The notes: generated by a model not told the origin, from the letters alone. DNA of 64,000 nucleotides from Capitella teleta (GCA_000328365.1 KB310318.1:238401-302400); one strand, 5' to 3'. Positions 1 to 13,847 are shown, counted from the stretch's first letter. Numbers and translations: made by a program.

Positions 1-1202
1 AGTGAGCGATAATTGCGTCCAATTTCTGGTAATATCACGGAAGCATCGCTGCCACTCAAAGGGTGACCTCTTATGACCTTTGGGAAGTCCAAATTTGGCT
101 CCTTCGCCTTATCTCAGCCGCAGCAACGCCTGAGGATTTGCGTTTGGGCTTAACAGCGAAATTGGCACGACACTACTGTCATCTGATAATAGCATTGGAA
201 CTTCTCTTCTATTATCACTCACTACCATCTTACAGCCCAAGAGATTCTCTTCCCTTTTCTCCCTCCTCCTACTGTCTCCTCTTTTCTCCTCTTCCTCCTC
301 CTGTTTTACTCAACCACTCTCGCACGCACTCCAACAATAGAAAAACATTTTTCCCATATTCTGATTTCTACTGTTGCAAGAAGATAATCAGAGAATTTTG
401 CTCGAGAAAAACAGAATCTGTCACTACGCATTTGCAACAAAGGGCAGAAGAAAATGGATGGGTTGAGCAACATAAAGAAGCCTCAACTTGCTCACACGGA
501 AATTCTGAAGCCCGTGTGTTTGGTGTTTGCGTGCCTTGTCTTAAAAGCTTGTATCCAATTCAAAGGGACGACTAAAATTGCTCTTCCTCCTTCTGCACTC
601 CAATTTATTGTTACTTCTAGTTTCTATAGAAACGGTTGCCAAGATGATGGTGTTTTTTTATTTTATTTAATTTTGATTTATCGAAATATCGTAAATATAA
701 GTTTTCACCACTCTCTCTTTGAGTAATGCATCAAATTATTTCGATGGCCAATATTTATTTTGATAAAATCTACAAAAGTGGATTTATTTATAAGGTGAGA
801 TTTTGGCACAATATTCAAACAACATTGATTTATATTTTACTGATAAATATTTTATGTTGTATATAGTATTTCGATATCCAAGTTTTAAGATTGATCCAAG
901 ATCGAAATTTAACTAATTTCGATTTCTGAATAAAACTAAATCGCAAATAATAAAAGTAACATTAATCACAATTTCATTACAATTCGTTCTTCTAGTTCAC
1001 TAGATGCACTTCCAACCCCGTGATATCACTCCTCTAAATATGAATTAAAACCAAGAGGAAAAATATTCATTTCTTAAATATTTTTGATGGAAATGTGAGG
1101 CCTGAAACATGTGCACACAAAGTAACCGACGAATGTGTCAATCACGGAGGAATTTCTTCGTTAAAATGAACGAAAGAAGAGAGGAGAAAAATTCCCAGGC
1201 CT

Positions 1203-1216
1203 GTTGTCATGGTAAC
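1203..1216. promoter_or_regulatory. X-box-like palindrome (RFX-type site)
   Basis: GTTGTCATGGTAAC, an imperfect inverted repeat of GTTRYC and GRYAAC half sites, fits the RFX X-box consensus. It is the leftmost member of a family of similar 14-mers across the window. Binding is inferred from the motif only. Confidence 0.45.
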
Positions 1217-3022
1217 TAGCCTGCCCTTTGAGTTCACAACATGGCTAAATGACCGAGCTAGTTCAGTGTCAGGTCAATACAAATTGGATTTCGAATAGTC
1301 TAGTGTATATTTATTCTCTTTAATGTCTGGGTTATAGCAGTCAAATAATTGTTGATCAATTTTATATTGCAAACGTTATTTTCAGTCAACCACATTTCGC
1401 CAGAGAATAATAGAGTATTTTATCGAAATATAGACTGTAGATAGACTAAAGTTATTTTATAAACTATATTGAGCAACTATTCGTTTGTATATGTGTTAGT
1501 CTACGTTTATATATAGATAAATATATAGTATATAGTATAGTCAATAAATAGTATATATAAATATACTGAGCAGAAGATGAAGAGATTAAAATTACTCCAT
1601 CGTGATATCTATCATTCTTTTTGCACTAGGAATTAGATAAATATTATGAAAATTCAGTGATATAAAAAGAAATGAAACCGAATGAAGCAATTACAGGCTG
1701 TGGAGGAAATATAGATTGTCGCCTTATTTTTGGGAGGAGCAATAAAAGGTCTAAATGTCTGAGGGCGCACGTCTTCCCTCGTTAAGGAATGGAAGTTCAC
1801 CCTGCAAACAGTCCACTTACGATTTGTTCTTTTCTGTTGGTTGACACTTGACTTTGATGTCATTCGCACTCATATTGGCTTTGCTTATTTATTTGATGTA
1901 ATTTGTGATATAGTAATCACAGTATGTAGCAATTGAGACGTATGGTATCACTTTAAATATATCGAATATATAATATGAGTATATATGATCTGCTGGTCGG
2001 AAGTTCGTGGCTCACCATTTATTTCATTTTATACAAATATTTTGAATTATAAACTTTCGAATAACAAATAACACTGACCTTCGTTTATAATAATAATAAT
2101 AACGAGATAACATTTAATCGAGAAATACTGAATAATATCGAAAGACAATAATTATTTAAAGTATAGTATATTTATTGCAACGAATACTGACCATATCATT
2201 TCAACGAATAAATAATATTTCTGATATATTACTAATGCAAACACCCTTAGGTCGATCATCACAGGTTAAAACCATGTGAATCATAATCCAAATATATGAG
2301 AATCGAACGAAAATAGCTAATTCACTTGAGTGAAATACTGACAATCGTAAATTTTCTTTTTTCCCCCAACGTGTATCAATTAGAAAACAAATTTGTTTAT
2401 AACTTATCATATCTATGTGAAAATAAATCAATATAAACGACACACAGATGAGATAAACATTGTAATGATTAATACTTGCAAAGTTTTTTCCCTGCCCCTA
2501 AAGCACAGTGAGCAATTATTGCAGCATTTTCGGCTAAAATACATAAATCTTTTCTATTTTTATTTTTTTTTTTGCCTGAGCTCAAGTAATAAATGATGAC
2601 AAGAAGCCGAGCATTCGTTCATTTTACACCACTTTCATTCCAACGTATTTCCTCCCATTTCAACCGTGTGTCGTGGATGTTCAAAACGGATTACCCGAGG
2701 ATTAAACCGCTAGGGTCAGCAGATTACTCAGGGAATAAGCTATTTTTACCCCGGGCTATTAAACTTTATGAGTTTCCGGGCGAGTCGAGCGCCAAGCAGC
2801 TGTGAAGCGTCTCTTTATGTTGGTGAGTGCTCTCTTTGGATATCTTGTCAAAAATTCGTTATTTTCAGCCATTTCTGGTTATTTTTGTGTGTATACGGAG
2901 GTAGATTCGATTGTCTGCTATACGAATATGTGCTAAATGTTTGTATGTTTCGGCTATTTTTGTGCGGTTTTCTGGCATGAGTGCCGACAGGCGTGGCGTT
3001 CGTTCGCTCGACGCTGAAATCC

Positions 3023-3031
3023 AAGATGGCG
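3023..3031 (+). promoter_or_regulatory. YY1/PHO-like motif
   Basis: AAGATGGCG followed by AC matches the core YY1/Pleiohomeotic motif. PHO recruits Polycomb complexes at insect Hox loci; whether it does so here is unknown. Similar AARATGGCG words occur at 35837, 44632 and 58431, all on the plus strand. Confidence 0.3.
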
Positions 3032-6000
3032 ACCTAGCGTCTGCTAGCTGGAATTTTCGATATTATTTCGTTTCGTTTCGTTTATATGCAGGTGGAATAA
3101 TATCTTAATTATTGACTTTATGTATCATTAAGTATTTGATTTATTCGCGTAGATGCTACAAAATATGGATCAATAATAAGATCGAATCGATGCATGCAAT
3201 ATTCAGATAGGATTAATCTCTGAATTTGAATATTCCAGGGAAGGGGGGTATTTATTAAAGGGTTATGTCATATTGAGCTATACCTCATGATTGAGTATGT
3301 AATGTGCTACATTACATCGACGAATGATGTCAAAGTTGTCATTTAATTGCGATGTGATCACGAATCTAGTTCATATATCAACGAATTTATCAAATGCTCA
3401 ATTGCTAAAAAAATTCAAAAATCCACATAATTTGAGATGTTGACTAAAATTCCTTTTGCATAGAATATATTGTTATACATTGACATCAGTGCTACTAACT
3501 GGCCCTAAAGTCTAGATTAATTATTTATATTATTTAACGTTGCATATCCACGATTCTATGACTTTAAATTATAATTGTATTTTTGCTTAAGAAATTGTGG
3601 CACATGTACCACATTAATTCAACATTCAATTTTCAATCATTATCCATAAATTTAAACAGAGTTAGTCTGTTACTTGTTACCTATTTTAGCATATAAAGTA
3701 TAAATTGACACATATGAACTTTGTACTTGAATGCACACTCAATTAATAATACTTTATTGGGAATGGTCCTTGGACGAAAGGATGCTGGATTTCAGAGCAG
3801 TTCGATTGAATTAAATATGAAGCCTTCGCACTTCTTCTATCGTTTCTTAGAAATCAAATGAAAAATCTTTCTCTAGAGAATTTATGCAGACTTTAAGCAT
3901 CCGCTCATCTGTGCGGATATTGCTGCATAAATCAACGAAGCAAAATTATTAAAATTGGTAGCTAGAAAAATTCCTTGAAGAAATCAATCACTCACTGACT
4001 ACAGTAATACTTGGTAGATTTAGCAGCGTCTGTTTTAGTACATGCATATGTTACTGTAGGCATCAACACAAGTTCGGTTTTAAAATATATCACGAATCTC
4101 TGAACATTTCACCCCCAGCATAATGTTGAATATTCAAAGTAACCCGTAAGAAAACGACGAATGAATTTAGAGCTGATCTAGGGCGAAGGAAGGCAATCTC
4201 TCACTCCCATTAACAGGGTCGTTTCAATCGTTTCTATAAAATCAAAAAAATTACTAGCATTTCCGCAACACGTGCATCCAATAAATGTATCGAATTTTTA
4301 CAATTCAGCTCTTTGAATGAGATAATCAATTCAATATATTAGAACTAAAAAAAAAAACCCGATATTTCTCTGAAATGGCAATTTAGTATAATATTGATCA
4401 CAAATGGAACTGATGATCGAAATTGATATTTTTTGTCATCTCCGATTCACTAATTTTCTAAAATCACACAACATCAGGGAAGAAGGAAGGTAAATAAATA
4501 TTTCATGCGTCACAGGTAGAAATAATTATTTGACTAACCTTTAGTGAACAAGGTTTCTTTTTTCTTCTTAAAACATGTGTCTGTAACGAAGAACATAGGA
4601 AATCTATGGATAGACCGGTTAAATTCATTGATATGCAGCCAATATATTTTCTTGGTTTTAGTTGCGTATTTATATCGAATACTGCTGCTTCTTAAATTAT
4701 AGTTCGAATTTTCCAACATCATCACCTGTGGTTAAGTCTTAGAAGGAAATATATATTAGTCACTAATTTATTTGTCTTTGTTTCATAGCAGTAAAATAAC
4801 TTATCTTCTGTAGTGTCATATATATAATTCAGAATATACCTCTATCGAAATTAACGTGCAAATTCGATAATAAAAAAATATCGTTAAAAACTTTAAATTT
4901 AGAGCAAAATGAAGAAACATCGAGGGAACTGAAATTGTAAATTGATTAACACTACAAGGATACGGCCAGCGCAGACTGCTTATCCCCATGACAACAATTT
5001 ATGCGTTTGTAATAGTCAATAAAGTTGTTTCATCTGAGCTCCACAGAGGGAGCATCAGTACAGAGGAGCGAGGCTGACGTAATTAATGTATTCGCCCTCA
5101 AAAGACCCTTCATTGAATCGACCTAAATTATAATGAAGGGTAATTCATCATTCGTTCGAGGGGTGGTAGAAGGAGCCTGTCACGTAGCCAGTGCTTTAAA
5201 AATCAGGATTTCTGACTAAAGCCTTAGAATATTTTTCGAAATTCTCATTTTATATATTTTCTAAGATTTCTGGCACAGCGAAATCCACAAAAAAATGATT
5301 AAAATTCATCGAAATCAGCGAAATCAGCACCGACGCTAAATTCTCACGTAGCTGTCTGCCTACCTAACACCCCTCCGAAATAATGGGCTCTCCTGTACAT
5401 TGGAATATTTCAGCAGGCTCGGGTGATTTATGTGTGCAGGAGGAATACATTTGAGTTATTTATAGCCTTTCCATCATCCCCCCTCACGTGGACACAGATA
5501 AATTAGCGCTTCCACGTGACCAAAAGCTCAGATTATAACGAAATTAATTGTCACGCACACAATAATAATATATATCTCAATCGAATTTCCAACATACGTT
5601 ATTTTATTCTATACTTGATTAGCTAGTTATAATTTTAGGTTAAATGATTTGGTTTACTTATTATCTGATGATAGAACCAGAAAAAAATAAGTTTATTTTC
5701 AGTCTGAGGACATATGTTAATATTAAAAGGAAATTATAAATCAACTAGTGCATGAGAATTAAAATAATTAAACCTTACATTAACTTAAGAAACACAATTA
5801 TGATAATTCGTTCAGTTGCTACAATGATTAAAGAAAAAAAAAATATATATAAATCACAGTTACAATATTGAGTAACGGAAAGTTCTTTGTAGAATTTAAT
5901 TTTGATGCCACCCAGCTGAAAATCTGTTGAAATACAGTCATTTTGATACGTTTACCAATTTTGTACAGAATTATTTTGAGATCAATGGATGTTATCTATG

Positions 6001-6180
6001 AAATGTAATATTCATTTAGAGATATTATTTTTTATTAACTTCTGGTTGCTTGCTATTTCTTAAGAACGAGCATAGCACGACAGCAATAAGTCCCATCTTT
6101 CTTAGAATATGGAGCGATCTAAAGTCATTGACCTGAAATAAGGCCGCAGTTTGAGACTGCAAAGCCTTTCATCTGTTTAT

Positions 6181-6328
6181 CCAGTGACCGAGTCAGTCAT
6201 CTATACGTAGTCAGGCAGGCAAACGACCAGCCATTCATTCAGCCAGTCAGCCAGCAAATGTAATCTGTTAACTAGCTAGCCAGCCAGTCAGCCAGCCAGT
6301 CAGCCATGCCGCTCATCAGTCAGTCAAG
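6181..6328. repeat. Degenerate CAGC/CAGT tetranucleotide repeat
   Basis: Interrupted tandem copies of CAGC, CAGT and CAGG (for example cagccagtcagccagcc) with non-repeat spacers. This looks like an old microsatellite. No coding or regulatory role is visible. Confidence 0.75.
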
Positions 6329-7262
6329 CTATTGCGACTCATTTGGCAGAGAAGTAGCCTTATCCCAACGTCAAATTTGAAGGTCATATGTCACCAACAT
6401 GAATTAAGTAGCGCTTATCAATTAAATGTATACGCAAAATAAAAGGGTAGGCTATCTGAACTAAAAGTGACATTCACTTTTAATAAAGTGGATACCATTA
6501 TTTTGACCGTCATCCGCCGTTTACACCGTGTGCACAACGTCAAAACGAAGAGTCATTGTTATGCGGGGTTTGTGAGGATATAAAATATGCAAATTCGCTT
6601 TTCTATTGAAGATTCGAGTCCATTAACAAGCATTATCCGCCGGGTCAGCCTCATCTGCATACTGGGTCGAGTTCAGAGGGGTCATATGCAAATGAGGATG
6701 TCGTGAGTGATGGGACGTTAGCCTCATGTGTTTGCATTGTGAGGAGAACTTCTCCATTATCTCCCAAATGTTGCTGCTGCTGACCTCGAGATCCACAGCA
6801 TTGACCATCGCATATGCAAAGATAATAACACGGTAAGGTGCTTCCACAGTTGTTATGTAGCTTCTTTATCATTAGTTGTGCGGCTTAAGGCCTTGATCTC
6901 ATTCATGCGTTTAAAGCCCTGTTGTAATTCATTGTGCTTAAATGTATAAATTATTGCATTATTTTCTGAATAGATTTGCTGAATCATATATGCTTTCCCA
7001 TATAAAACCCAACCGCACCTCATGCCTACTACATGAGGTGTGGTGGGGTTTTCCGACACAACCCAATCCATCGGGGTGTGTGTGTGTGAGGGGGGTGGCA
7101 TCATACACGCAGAACTCTGCAACTTTCGACAGAACTCCCCGACTCTTATCGGTAGATCGGGCACCCCCTACCCCGATATGCACCCCTTATTACGCAAGTA
7201 TGGAGTCCCAGGAGAATATAAACACACAGAATCATAACAATAACATTTCACTATCATAACGT
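6329..7262. other. Intergenic DNA and possible 3' tail of the adjacent SINE
   Basis: No gene is seen. The part nearest the SINE-like head (about 7000-7262) includes a short GT repeat at 7076-7088 and could be the body or tail of that minus-strand element. I see no target-site duplication or poly(A) that would fix its end. Short overlapping frames on both strands have no recognisable domains. Confidence 0.4.
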
Positions 7263-7367
7263 TCGTGGCCTGACCGGAAACGGGTCTCGAACCCGCGACT
7301 TCGACCTTCACGGTCGTCATAAGATTTCTATCAGGCGGTCCGACCGAATAAGCTATACGGCGTCTCT
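7263..7367 (-). repeat. tRNA-derived SINE-like head
   Basis: Read on the minus strand this has an RNA polymerase III A box (TAGCTTATTCGG, 7344-7355) and a perfect B box (GGTTCGAGACC, 7283-7293). The B box sits in a T-arm-like stem (CGGG...CCCG). Between them is a perfect 5-bp hairpin, CGACC/GGTCG (7302-7316), resembling the long variable arm of a type II tRNA (Ser/Leu class). The anticodon-like loop lacks the invariant U33 and the acceptor stem pairs poorly, so this is not a working tRNA gene. A SINE head or old tRNA pseudogene fits best. No second copy was seen in this window. Confidence 0.6.
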
Positions 7368-10300
7368 TAATGACCATAAATAATCATGTGTAATTATGCA
7401 TTCAAATGTATAATGTATATAGATGGTACTGTTGATAACCTGAAGTAAATACCGGTATATCACGCAGGAGGTCGCATTGTGAGTGAGCAATCAGTCTTTC
7501 ACACCTTAATTACTACAGCTAATTAAGAATAATGACCTTCGACCGAACTTCTTTATTGTTCAATTCCAAACAGCAAATAGAGCTCTTGCCCTTGAGGATA
7601 GGATTTTAATGGGGTATGCATATTGATGGCGATGGGGAGGGGAAGGGGAAGAGGGTGGGGTGTTGGGTGATAATGTTGTGGTCTGCATGGCGTGCATTAT
7701 TCAAGGGTCAATTATCTGTTTGCAATTTGTCATGTTAGTTTTTGGGGATGTTTGCAAATGTGTTTTGTGATAACGCTGTTTCATGGTATTAGTTGAGTTT
7801 GGATGCATTGATATTAGAATGCTCTGTGTATAGTTGCAGTTCCATTTGGGGAATACCTATGCATGCGGAAGTATGTGGAAATAATAATAATTATATGCGT
7901 TCATTCACACTACTATTGCAAAACTATAAATAGTATTTATTCTATTGTTTGGGAATTGACTCTAGGTAAAAAGTCGGAAATATGAATTAATTAAATCCAG
8001 AATGAGCTACAAAGGAGTATTATATACACTTTCGGTACGACATTGATGTCCCTTTGACACCCAACAGAAAACGAACTTCGTATGTGAACGACAATCATAA
8101 TTCACTCAAAGTACACTCTAAGGACATCTAATGAAAAGTTTGATCTGACCTACCTTTTACTAAATACTTTCATCTCGGTTTAACTCATACCTGATTTACA
8201 TACATGCTGCAGCTCTCCTCGCATCTTTTCAACCAAATTGGAAAATGAAAGAAGCATCTGCAGATACAGGTGCCAATCAAAGCATTTTAATAAGACTTTA
8301 TCTCGTGAATTGCATGACATGAAATGCATTTTTCATGGAAAGGGAATGATAAATTACTGATTGGATAAGAGAGAGGCAGTCAGGCTTTCTCTCGGGAAGA
8401 TAAAAATAACTTAACTTGTCCTGAATGCATGTACGAACACGCAGACTACATGTAGGTAATTGAGGTTAATTAGTCTTAATTACTTGGTTCAACCGAGGCT
8501 CATTATTTGCGTGTGTTTGCGATGCATACCCGAAGGAGAGAGCACGGAGGAGCATGCACAAGGGAAGAGCAGCTGCGTTTAAATGAGCAGAGAAGGGGAA
8601 AACCCACCAACAGTGCAATGCAATCACAAGCGACAACAGTGGCTCCGCCAAGCGGCGCATTTGGCAACTACTCTTGTCTGTGCTGTTATGGCAAAGTACG
8701 TAGTACGTGGTATCGAACGGAGCCATAATTCACGACTATGACACGAATCTGAAATTAATTGACTTAAGTGACTTTTATAGGTCGCTTGTTTCTGGCGTTA
8801 TTTTTCGCATGACTAGCGCAGGTGATTAAATTCTAAGCGTGCCGTGTAAGTAGAATTAACATTCATAATTCACAATAATCATCATTTGTTATGATTTTAT
8901 TATGGAATGTTACCTAATGGCTAATTTTCAACTGATATGGGACGATAGAAAGTGTTTATTTATTTATCATGTAGCAGAAGAGTGCTATTAATTAACACTA
9001 AAATGTCTTTATATGAATATCCCGGATTCCCATATCAACCATGCCGCCTGGACTAAACAGTTGCCATGACAACAGTATGTCGGTGCCACGTTACGTGCTG
9101 TACTTGAGTGCGAAGAAGGGCACGCCCACGAATGTCAACGCCCCTTAATTGATTGGATTTAATGGACGAGAAGAGTAGAAAGCAGGGAATTAATTAGTCC
9201 AAGCACTTTGTTAATTGGCACCCGTTGCCAGGGAAACTACGACCTCACCTTTAACCTTGTGACGTATGGGAGATAAATGCTGCAGGGTAATTACGGCTTT
9301 GATTGCTCTTCCAGGGGAGCGGGGTTGGGGACCCTGGGAAAACGGGAGGCTGGAGGGTACAGAGGTCAAGGTGCAAAGCTGCCTTTACTCCAGCGTGTAC
9401 AGTACACGCATGCGAACAAGTTGTACTGCTTGCAGGTAAGTTGTTCACACATAACATTACCAAATAATGACGAGGCCATAACAGTTAATTGATGTGTTTG
9501 CTCTTCTCATGCTAACCTTCCACGTATTAGCAATGTAAATCGATCTGCACCATACGCCTTCAATTATATGTTAATGAATTAGCGAGAAATGAAATCAGTG
9601 AAAATTAATTCCAGGTACGCCAATGGGTGAGAGAATATATGGGGCATTATGCCTGTGTCGGCAGAGCACGCATTGATCAATCAAGCGAGCATCAATAATA
9701 CAACAGTCTTCCTGTTCTCTGCGTGACGTTGCGGGTAGATGCGTTAGTCTGCGCTGTGAAGCGTGGCGTATCCATAATTCTTTCTCTTTCAATATGCGCG
9801 CATGCCGGTAGATCTCCTCCCTCCCCTGCCTTTTCCCAGGTAAAAAAAAAAAAAAAAGCGCACACACAATTTTGTCGCTGTCCCTTAATGCTTCATCATA
9901 AATCATGCACGGGCTGATGTTTTTTTTTTTTGGCTGGTATACGATGGAATCCTCTTGTTTGAACAATTATACCGGTTCAGTGGTTTTTCATATTCAGGGT
10001 TAACTTTAGGTAATAAGCAACATTAGTGATGAATTACAAGGTTTGTGTTGTATCTAATTTGTCATCTTGTGGTAACAAAGTTTTGTTGTAAGCTGGTGCA
10101 AGCATAAGTTGCAAGTGTGGAAGTTCTGTTGTCAGCAAGGTGTGGAATACAATAGGATTGCTGATCAGTGAGGGGTAATTATTACTATTCGTGAGGTGAT
10201 TCATTACTCTGCGGGTGATTCTTCATTCTGGCGACAAATCAATATTTCAGAATAATGCAAATCCATGGAATAATGGAATTACTCATAAATTATGGAGAGA

Positions 10301-11999
10301 TACATCCTGTATATTCAAAAGCACATCGCACAATTGTAAACAGGTAAATCTCAAGGTATGTACATGATAAGTAAGCCGGGAAACGACAATTTGGCCTAAT
10401 GCATTGTTGTTTTACCGCCCTATATATCTTGACCCCTCTCCGCCCCTCTGGCTTCCAGCTCAGATCAAAACAGATCAATAGATCTCCGTTTGCATTTTGT
10501 TCCCAATAATTAGGCCAGTTTCAGTGCGTGTATTTAATCAACCATTGTTCTCGCATAATTACAATTGTGGTTGATTAAAATCCCTCGTAGAAATATCAAT
10601 TACAGTATAATCCATCTCTAAAACCAAGGGATTGTGCGATGTTCTACTAGAGAGACCAATGTTTGGTTTTGCCATTATACCCTCCACAACAACTGGGCTG
10701 GAGAGGGCGTGGCAGTTGGCAAAGGGGACAGTGAGGGCCCATTTAAGAGGCAGACGACCTTTGTGACCTCACTGCCATAAATCTAGAACAATCTCTCGAT
10801 GCGCGTGCGCGGTGCTCCCTTCGCTTGCTTCCCTCCTGACCCGATCATTTCAAATTTCAATAAGCGGAATGGCGTCTGCAGCTCCCTCCTTTAACTCAAT
10901 TGTCAGTATTGCATTTGATGAATCACTGGGGCTGATAACCTCATGTGTGTTGGGTCTGAGCCCCTCTCTGCTTCCTGATTGAATCATCATGGACCATCGC
11001 TGGCTTTGTAGCGCTCAAGGGGTAACTGAGAAGGGTGTAGGGTTAGTCTGTGGCCAGTGGAAGATGTCTTAGTTTCGGGTTCACGGGGTGCTCATGCTAA
11101 CACTTATGGTCATTGGTGTTTATGCGATCTTGTCAGGTAAAAGTGAACTATTGTATCAAAAAACGATTTGATGAAATCTGAATAACGATGCAATGCACGG
11201 ATCTTACTTAAAATCACAAGGTGTCAAAAAACTAGAAGGAGGGTTCTTAACGCGAACCTCAAGAACGCAATCCATAACAGACAATTACAAACACAACCAC
11301 TTCAATTAGTCAGAACAATGTCCACCAATTAGAGACACACTGTCCAGAACCCTTGCGGCTGACCAGTGCCCAGTAAGGGGTCCTTTTTCCCTTCCCACCC
11401 CCTTCCTCATCGATCCTCACTTTAAAGCCCCGAGGATCACAAAAGGACTATCAACCCCCTGGGTTGCACACATGTTAAACTTTCCTATCGATGACTGATG
11501 ATGCTCCTAATGAGCAGCTCCTCTGTACTCCCTCAGAAACTTTTTCCCTTCCCCACCCCTCCTCTGGCCTCCGTGATTGAGCGATATGCGATTGTGTAGC
11601 CATCTGCCCCGAGCAATACCACCAAGTCCTTTTTTTTAAGCATGGGGCTTACTGGGTTTTTGCCCTCTTCCCGCTGCATGCTCGAGTTAAGGTTAATAGC
11701 CCAATTTATAGGCACTGATTTTACCCGTTTTTTTTATCAGGCAAAACGGTTTTCAATTGTGAGGACACGGTGCCATTGTGGATTATGAATATCAGTACCT
11801 CTGAGCCAGAAAAGCTGTCACTCTATAATAACAGATGCGACGGTTATAATAGCGGGAAACAATGGTGTACGGTTATTACGACACTTTGCACAGCTTCAAG
11901 AACTGCGGGCTGTACAGTTATATACATGTATATCGAATATAGAGTGTACTAGTACTTAGAAATAGGAATTTCATTTATATATTTATATATAAGACAGAT
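7368..11999. other. Intergenic DNA 3' of Hox4, no gene seen
   Basis: Non-coding. Contains X-box-like 14-mers at 9060-9073 (GTTGCCATGACAAC) and 9224-9237 (GTTGCCAGGGAAAC) and two homopolymer runs near 9842 and 9921. The open reading frames of 60-123 codons overlap one another on both strands and have no conserved motif. Confidence 0.6.
9060..9073. promoter_or_regulatory. X-box-like palindrome
   Basis: GTTGCCATGACAAC has one base departing from the perfect palindrome and fits the RFX consensus. A second variant lies 150 bp on, at 9224-9237. Confidence 0.45.
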
Positions 12000-12644
12000 G
12001 AAATGTTTATTGTTTCATTAACAGATAATCATTTACATTGGACAACAAACAAGTTTACATACAACTAAAATTATGTACAATCGTTTTTCTTTTTCTTATT
12101 CTCGTATTCGGGACCCTGAGGAAACAGAACGTAATTGATCACACCTACACGTGGTGTATAGATGTCGAAAGATAAAAGAAAACAATGACTAGGATGAAAT
12201 GCAATTATGTATACAAGTAATAATAGACAAAGAAAAACCATAATAAGTTGCCATGGAGAGCTATAGACGTAACATTAATCTAAAAGTTTTGTGTTAGAGA
12301 AAGGAGACGTTATTATATATATTTTGAGCATTTTTTTTTTTTTTGGTTCCCATCATTTGTACACTTTAGCTGTCAATCAAATAATATGCATCTGTGCACA
12401 CTATGATGAGTAAGAGAGAAAGAGAGAAAAAAAAAGGTTCTGGCATGGTGCCAAAAAGTATCGGAGCCTGGAACCACGATGAGAATTGTATAAGTACGAC
12501 TTTGATTTCTCGCGATGTTTACCCTATGAGTTTATCCTTTCACAGAGCCAGCACAATGTTTATCAAACTAAATGGTTACAGAACAAAAAGAGATGCAAGA
12601 AGGTATTAAAAAAACGAGTATAGTCAGTCACAGCTATGACTCAG
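12000..12644 (-). other. Probable Hox4 3' untranslated region
   Basis: The 645 bp between the Hox4 stop and a minus-strand AATAAA at 12006-12011 is AT-rich and non-coding, consistent with a 3' UTR. It contains one 6-mer complementary to miR-10 seed bases 2-7 (CAGGGT on the mRNA, 12113-12118). That is a weak site, since base 8 and the A1 position do not match. The end is a guess from the poly(A) signal. Confidence 0.4.
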
Positions 12645-13847
12645 TCACGTCGGCTCATCTGAGCCAGATAAAGGACTCCCCGGCGACATGCTGGGAGCTG
12701 AGCTCTCAAAAGAGTCTTTGATGGTGGAACTGGTTTCTTCGGATGCCGTTACAGAGTCTGTCAACCTCGTCTTAGTGTTGGGCAATTTGTGTTCCTTCTT
12801 CCATTTCATTCTCCGATTCTGGAACCAGATTTTGATCTGTCTTTCTGATAAGCACAAAGTGTGGGCGATTTCAATGCGACGTCTCCGGGTAAGGTAGCGG
12901 TTGAAATGGAACTCCTTCTCCAGCTCCAGGATCTGATGTCGAGTGTAAGCTGTGCGAGTTCGCTTGCTGTCTCCGACGAATCCACCGTTAGCAGTGGCTG
13001 CAAGAAGAAAAAAAATGGAATCAGTATTTATCGTATTAACAGTGCTTTGTTATAGTTAGCCGACCTTAAAAAGTTAAATCGAACGATTTTAATTGCATTA
13101 ACCCCGGATTGATTCATTTACAACAGCAATTAGATGCAAAATGCGACCATGCGTAAAAAATAAAATCGATTATTTTTTATCAAGGTTGTGCAAGTAAGCG
13201 TCGAGTAAAAATTCAATGATACGCTGTTATGCTATAAGCTGATCCATGGGGAATGAAACAGCACAGAACCACTCCCGAGATGGCTCACACAGTGAAAGTG
13301 GCCCACGGGGATTCATAATGGTAATAAATAGAGCAATGACTGCCGTATTCATCATTGCCGTTAGCACAACGAGAAATTAATGGGGAGATAACAACCAGCG
13401 ACGAAGTGTTATTGTGATTTATGCTTGCCACTCACCCGTGCCCATGTGCACTTTCTTCATCCACGGGTAGATGATGGTCGGAGTTTGTGATCCGGGAATT
13501 GACGGGCTGGTGTTGGGCCGCGGTGACGGAACACTGGGCGGGGAGTGTGACGTCGGAGGCCCGCCGTACCCCCGGGGAGGGGCTGCCGTGACGGTTCCTC
13601 CAGGGGTCAGGTTGTCGTCAGGCATCCGTGGAACCCCTTGGCCCGTGTTGTTGCACAATTGCTGTGTATATTGAGCGTAATTATCCGAATATCCGCGAGC
13701 ATCCTGGTGGTAATATGCTGCTGCGGCTGTACTCCGGTAGAATTCCTCGTTGGTGCCTGGCTGCAAGTAGTTCCCTTGTGAGTACTCCTCACTTGGGGGA
13801 AACTTTGGCTCCGCGAACGGAGACGAGTTCATAAGGAAAGAGTTCAT
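12645..13847 (-). CDS. Hox4: Hox4 (Deformed class) homeobox protein, complete
   Basis: Two coding exons, complement(12645-12997, 13436-13847), giving 254 residues. Exon 1 starts MNSFLMNS followed by [12 protein letters not shown], the conserved N-terminus of Hox4/Dfd proteins, which supports this start; an in-frame stop lies just upstream. Exon 1 carries the hexapeptide YPWMKKVHM at residues 127-135, whose KKVH extension is a Hox4 trait. It ends in phase 1 at a GTGAGT donor, and exon 2 begins after TTGCAG. The homeodomain spans about residues 148-207, with TAYTRHQ in the N-terminal arm and the full [11 protein letters not shown] recognition helix, followed by KLPNTK as in Hox4. The Ser/Pro-rich linker and tail are typical. 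It is a sequence-specific transcription factor of anterior body patterning, binding with PBC/Exd through YPWM. Identity is near certain from family knowledge; the splice sites were read by eye. Confidence 0.97.
12998..13435 (-). other. Hox4 intron
   Basis: 438-bp phase-1 intron with GTGAGT donor and a pyrimidine-rich TTCTTCTTGCAG acceptor. It separates the hexapeptide from the homeodomain, the standard Hox intron position. Nothing else is recognised inside. It is about one tenth the length of the Hox5 intron. Confidence 0.93.

Larger units (their letters stand above)
1..6180. other. Intergenic DNA downstream of Hox4 (Hox3 side), no gene seen
   Basis: AT-rich non-coding sequence. Open frames here are short, lack conserved motifs and look like chance. 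Visible items are a pyrimidine-rich tract at about 240-310, an X-box-like 14-mer at 1203-1216, a YY1/PHO-like AAGATGGCG at 3023-3031, and two CACGTG E-boxes at 5485-5490 and 5513-5518. By cluster order this should be part of the Hox3-Hox4 interval, but Hox3 itself is not in the window. Confidence 0.6.

Noticed and set aside
9595-9966. 123-codon minus-strand frame
   Set aside because: Crosses poly(A)/poly(T) runs, low complexity, overlapped by another frame on the opposite strand, no motif.
13471-13834. Plus-strand frames opposite Hox4 exon 1
   Set aside because: Antisense shadows of the GC-rich Hox4 coding exon.
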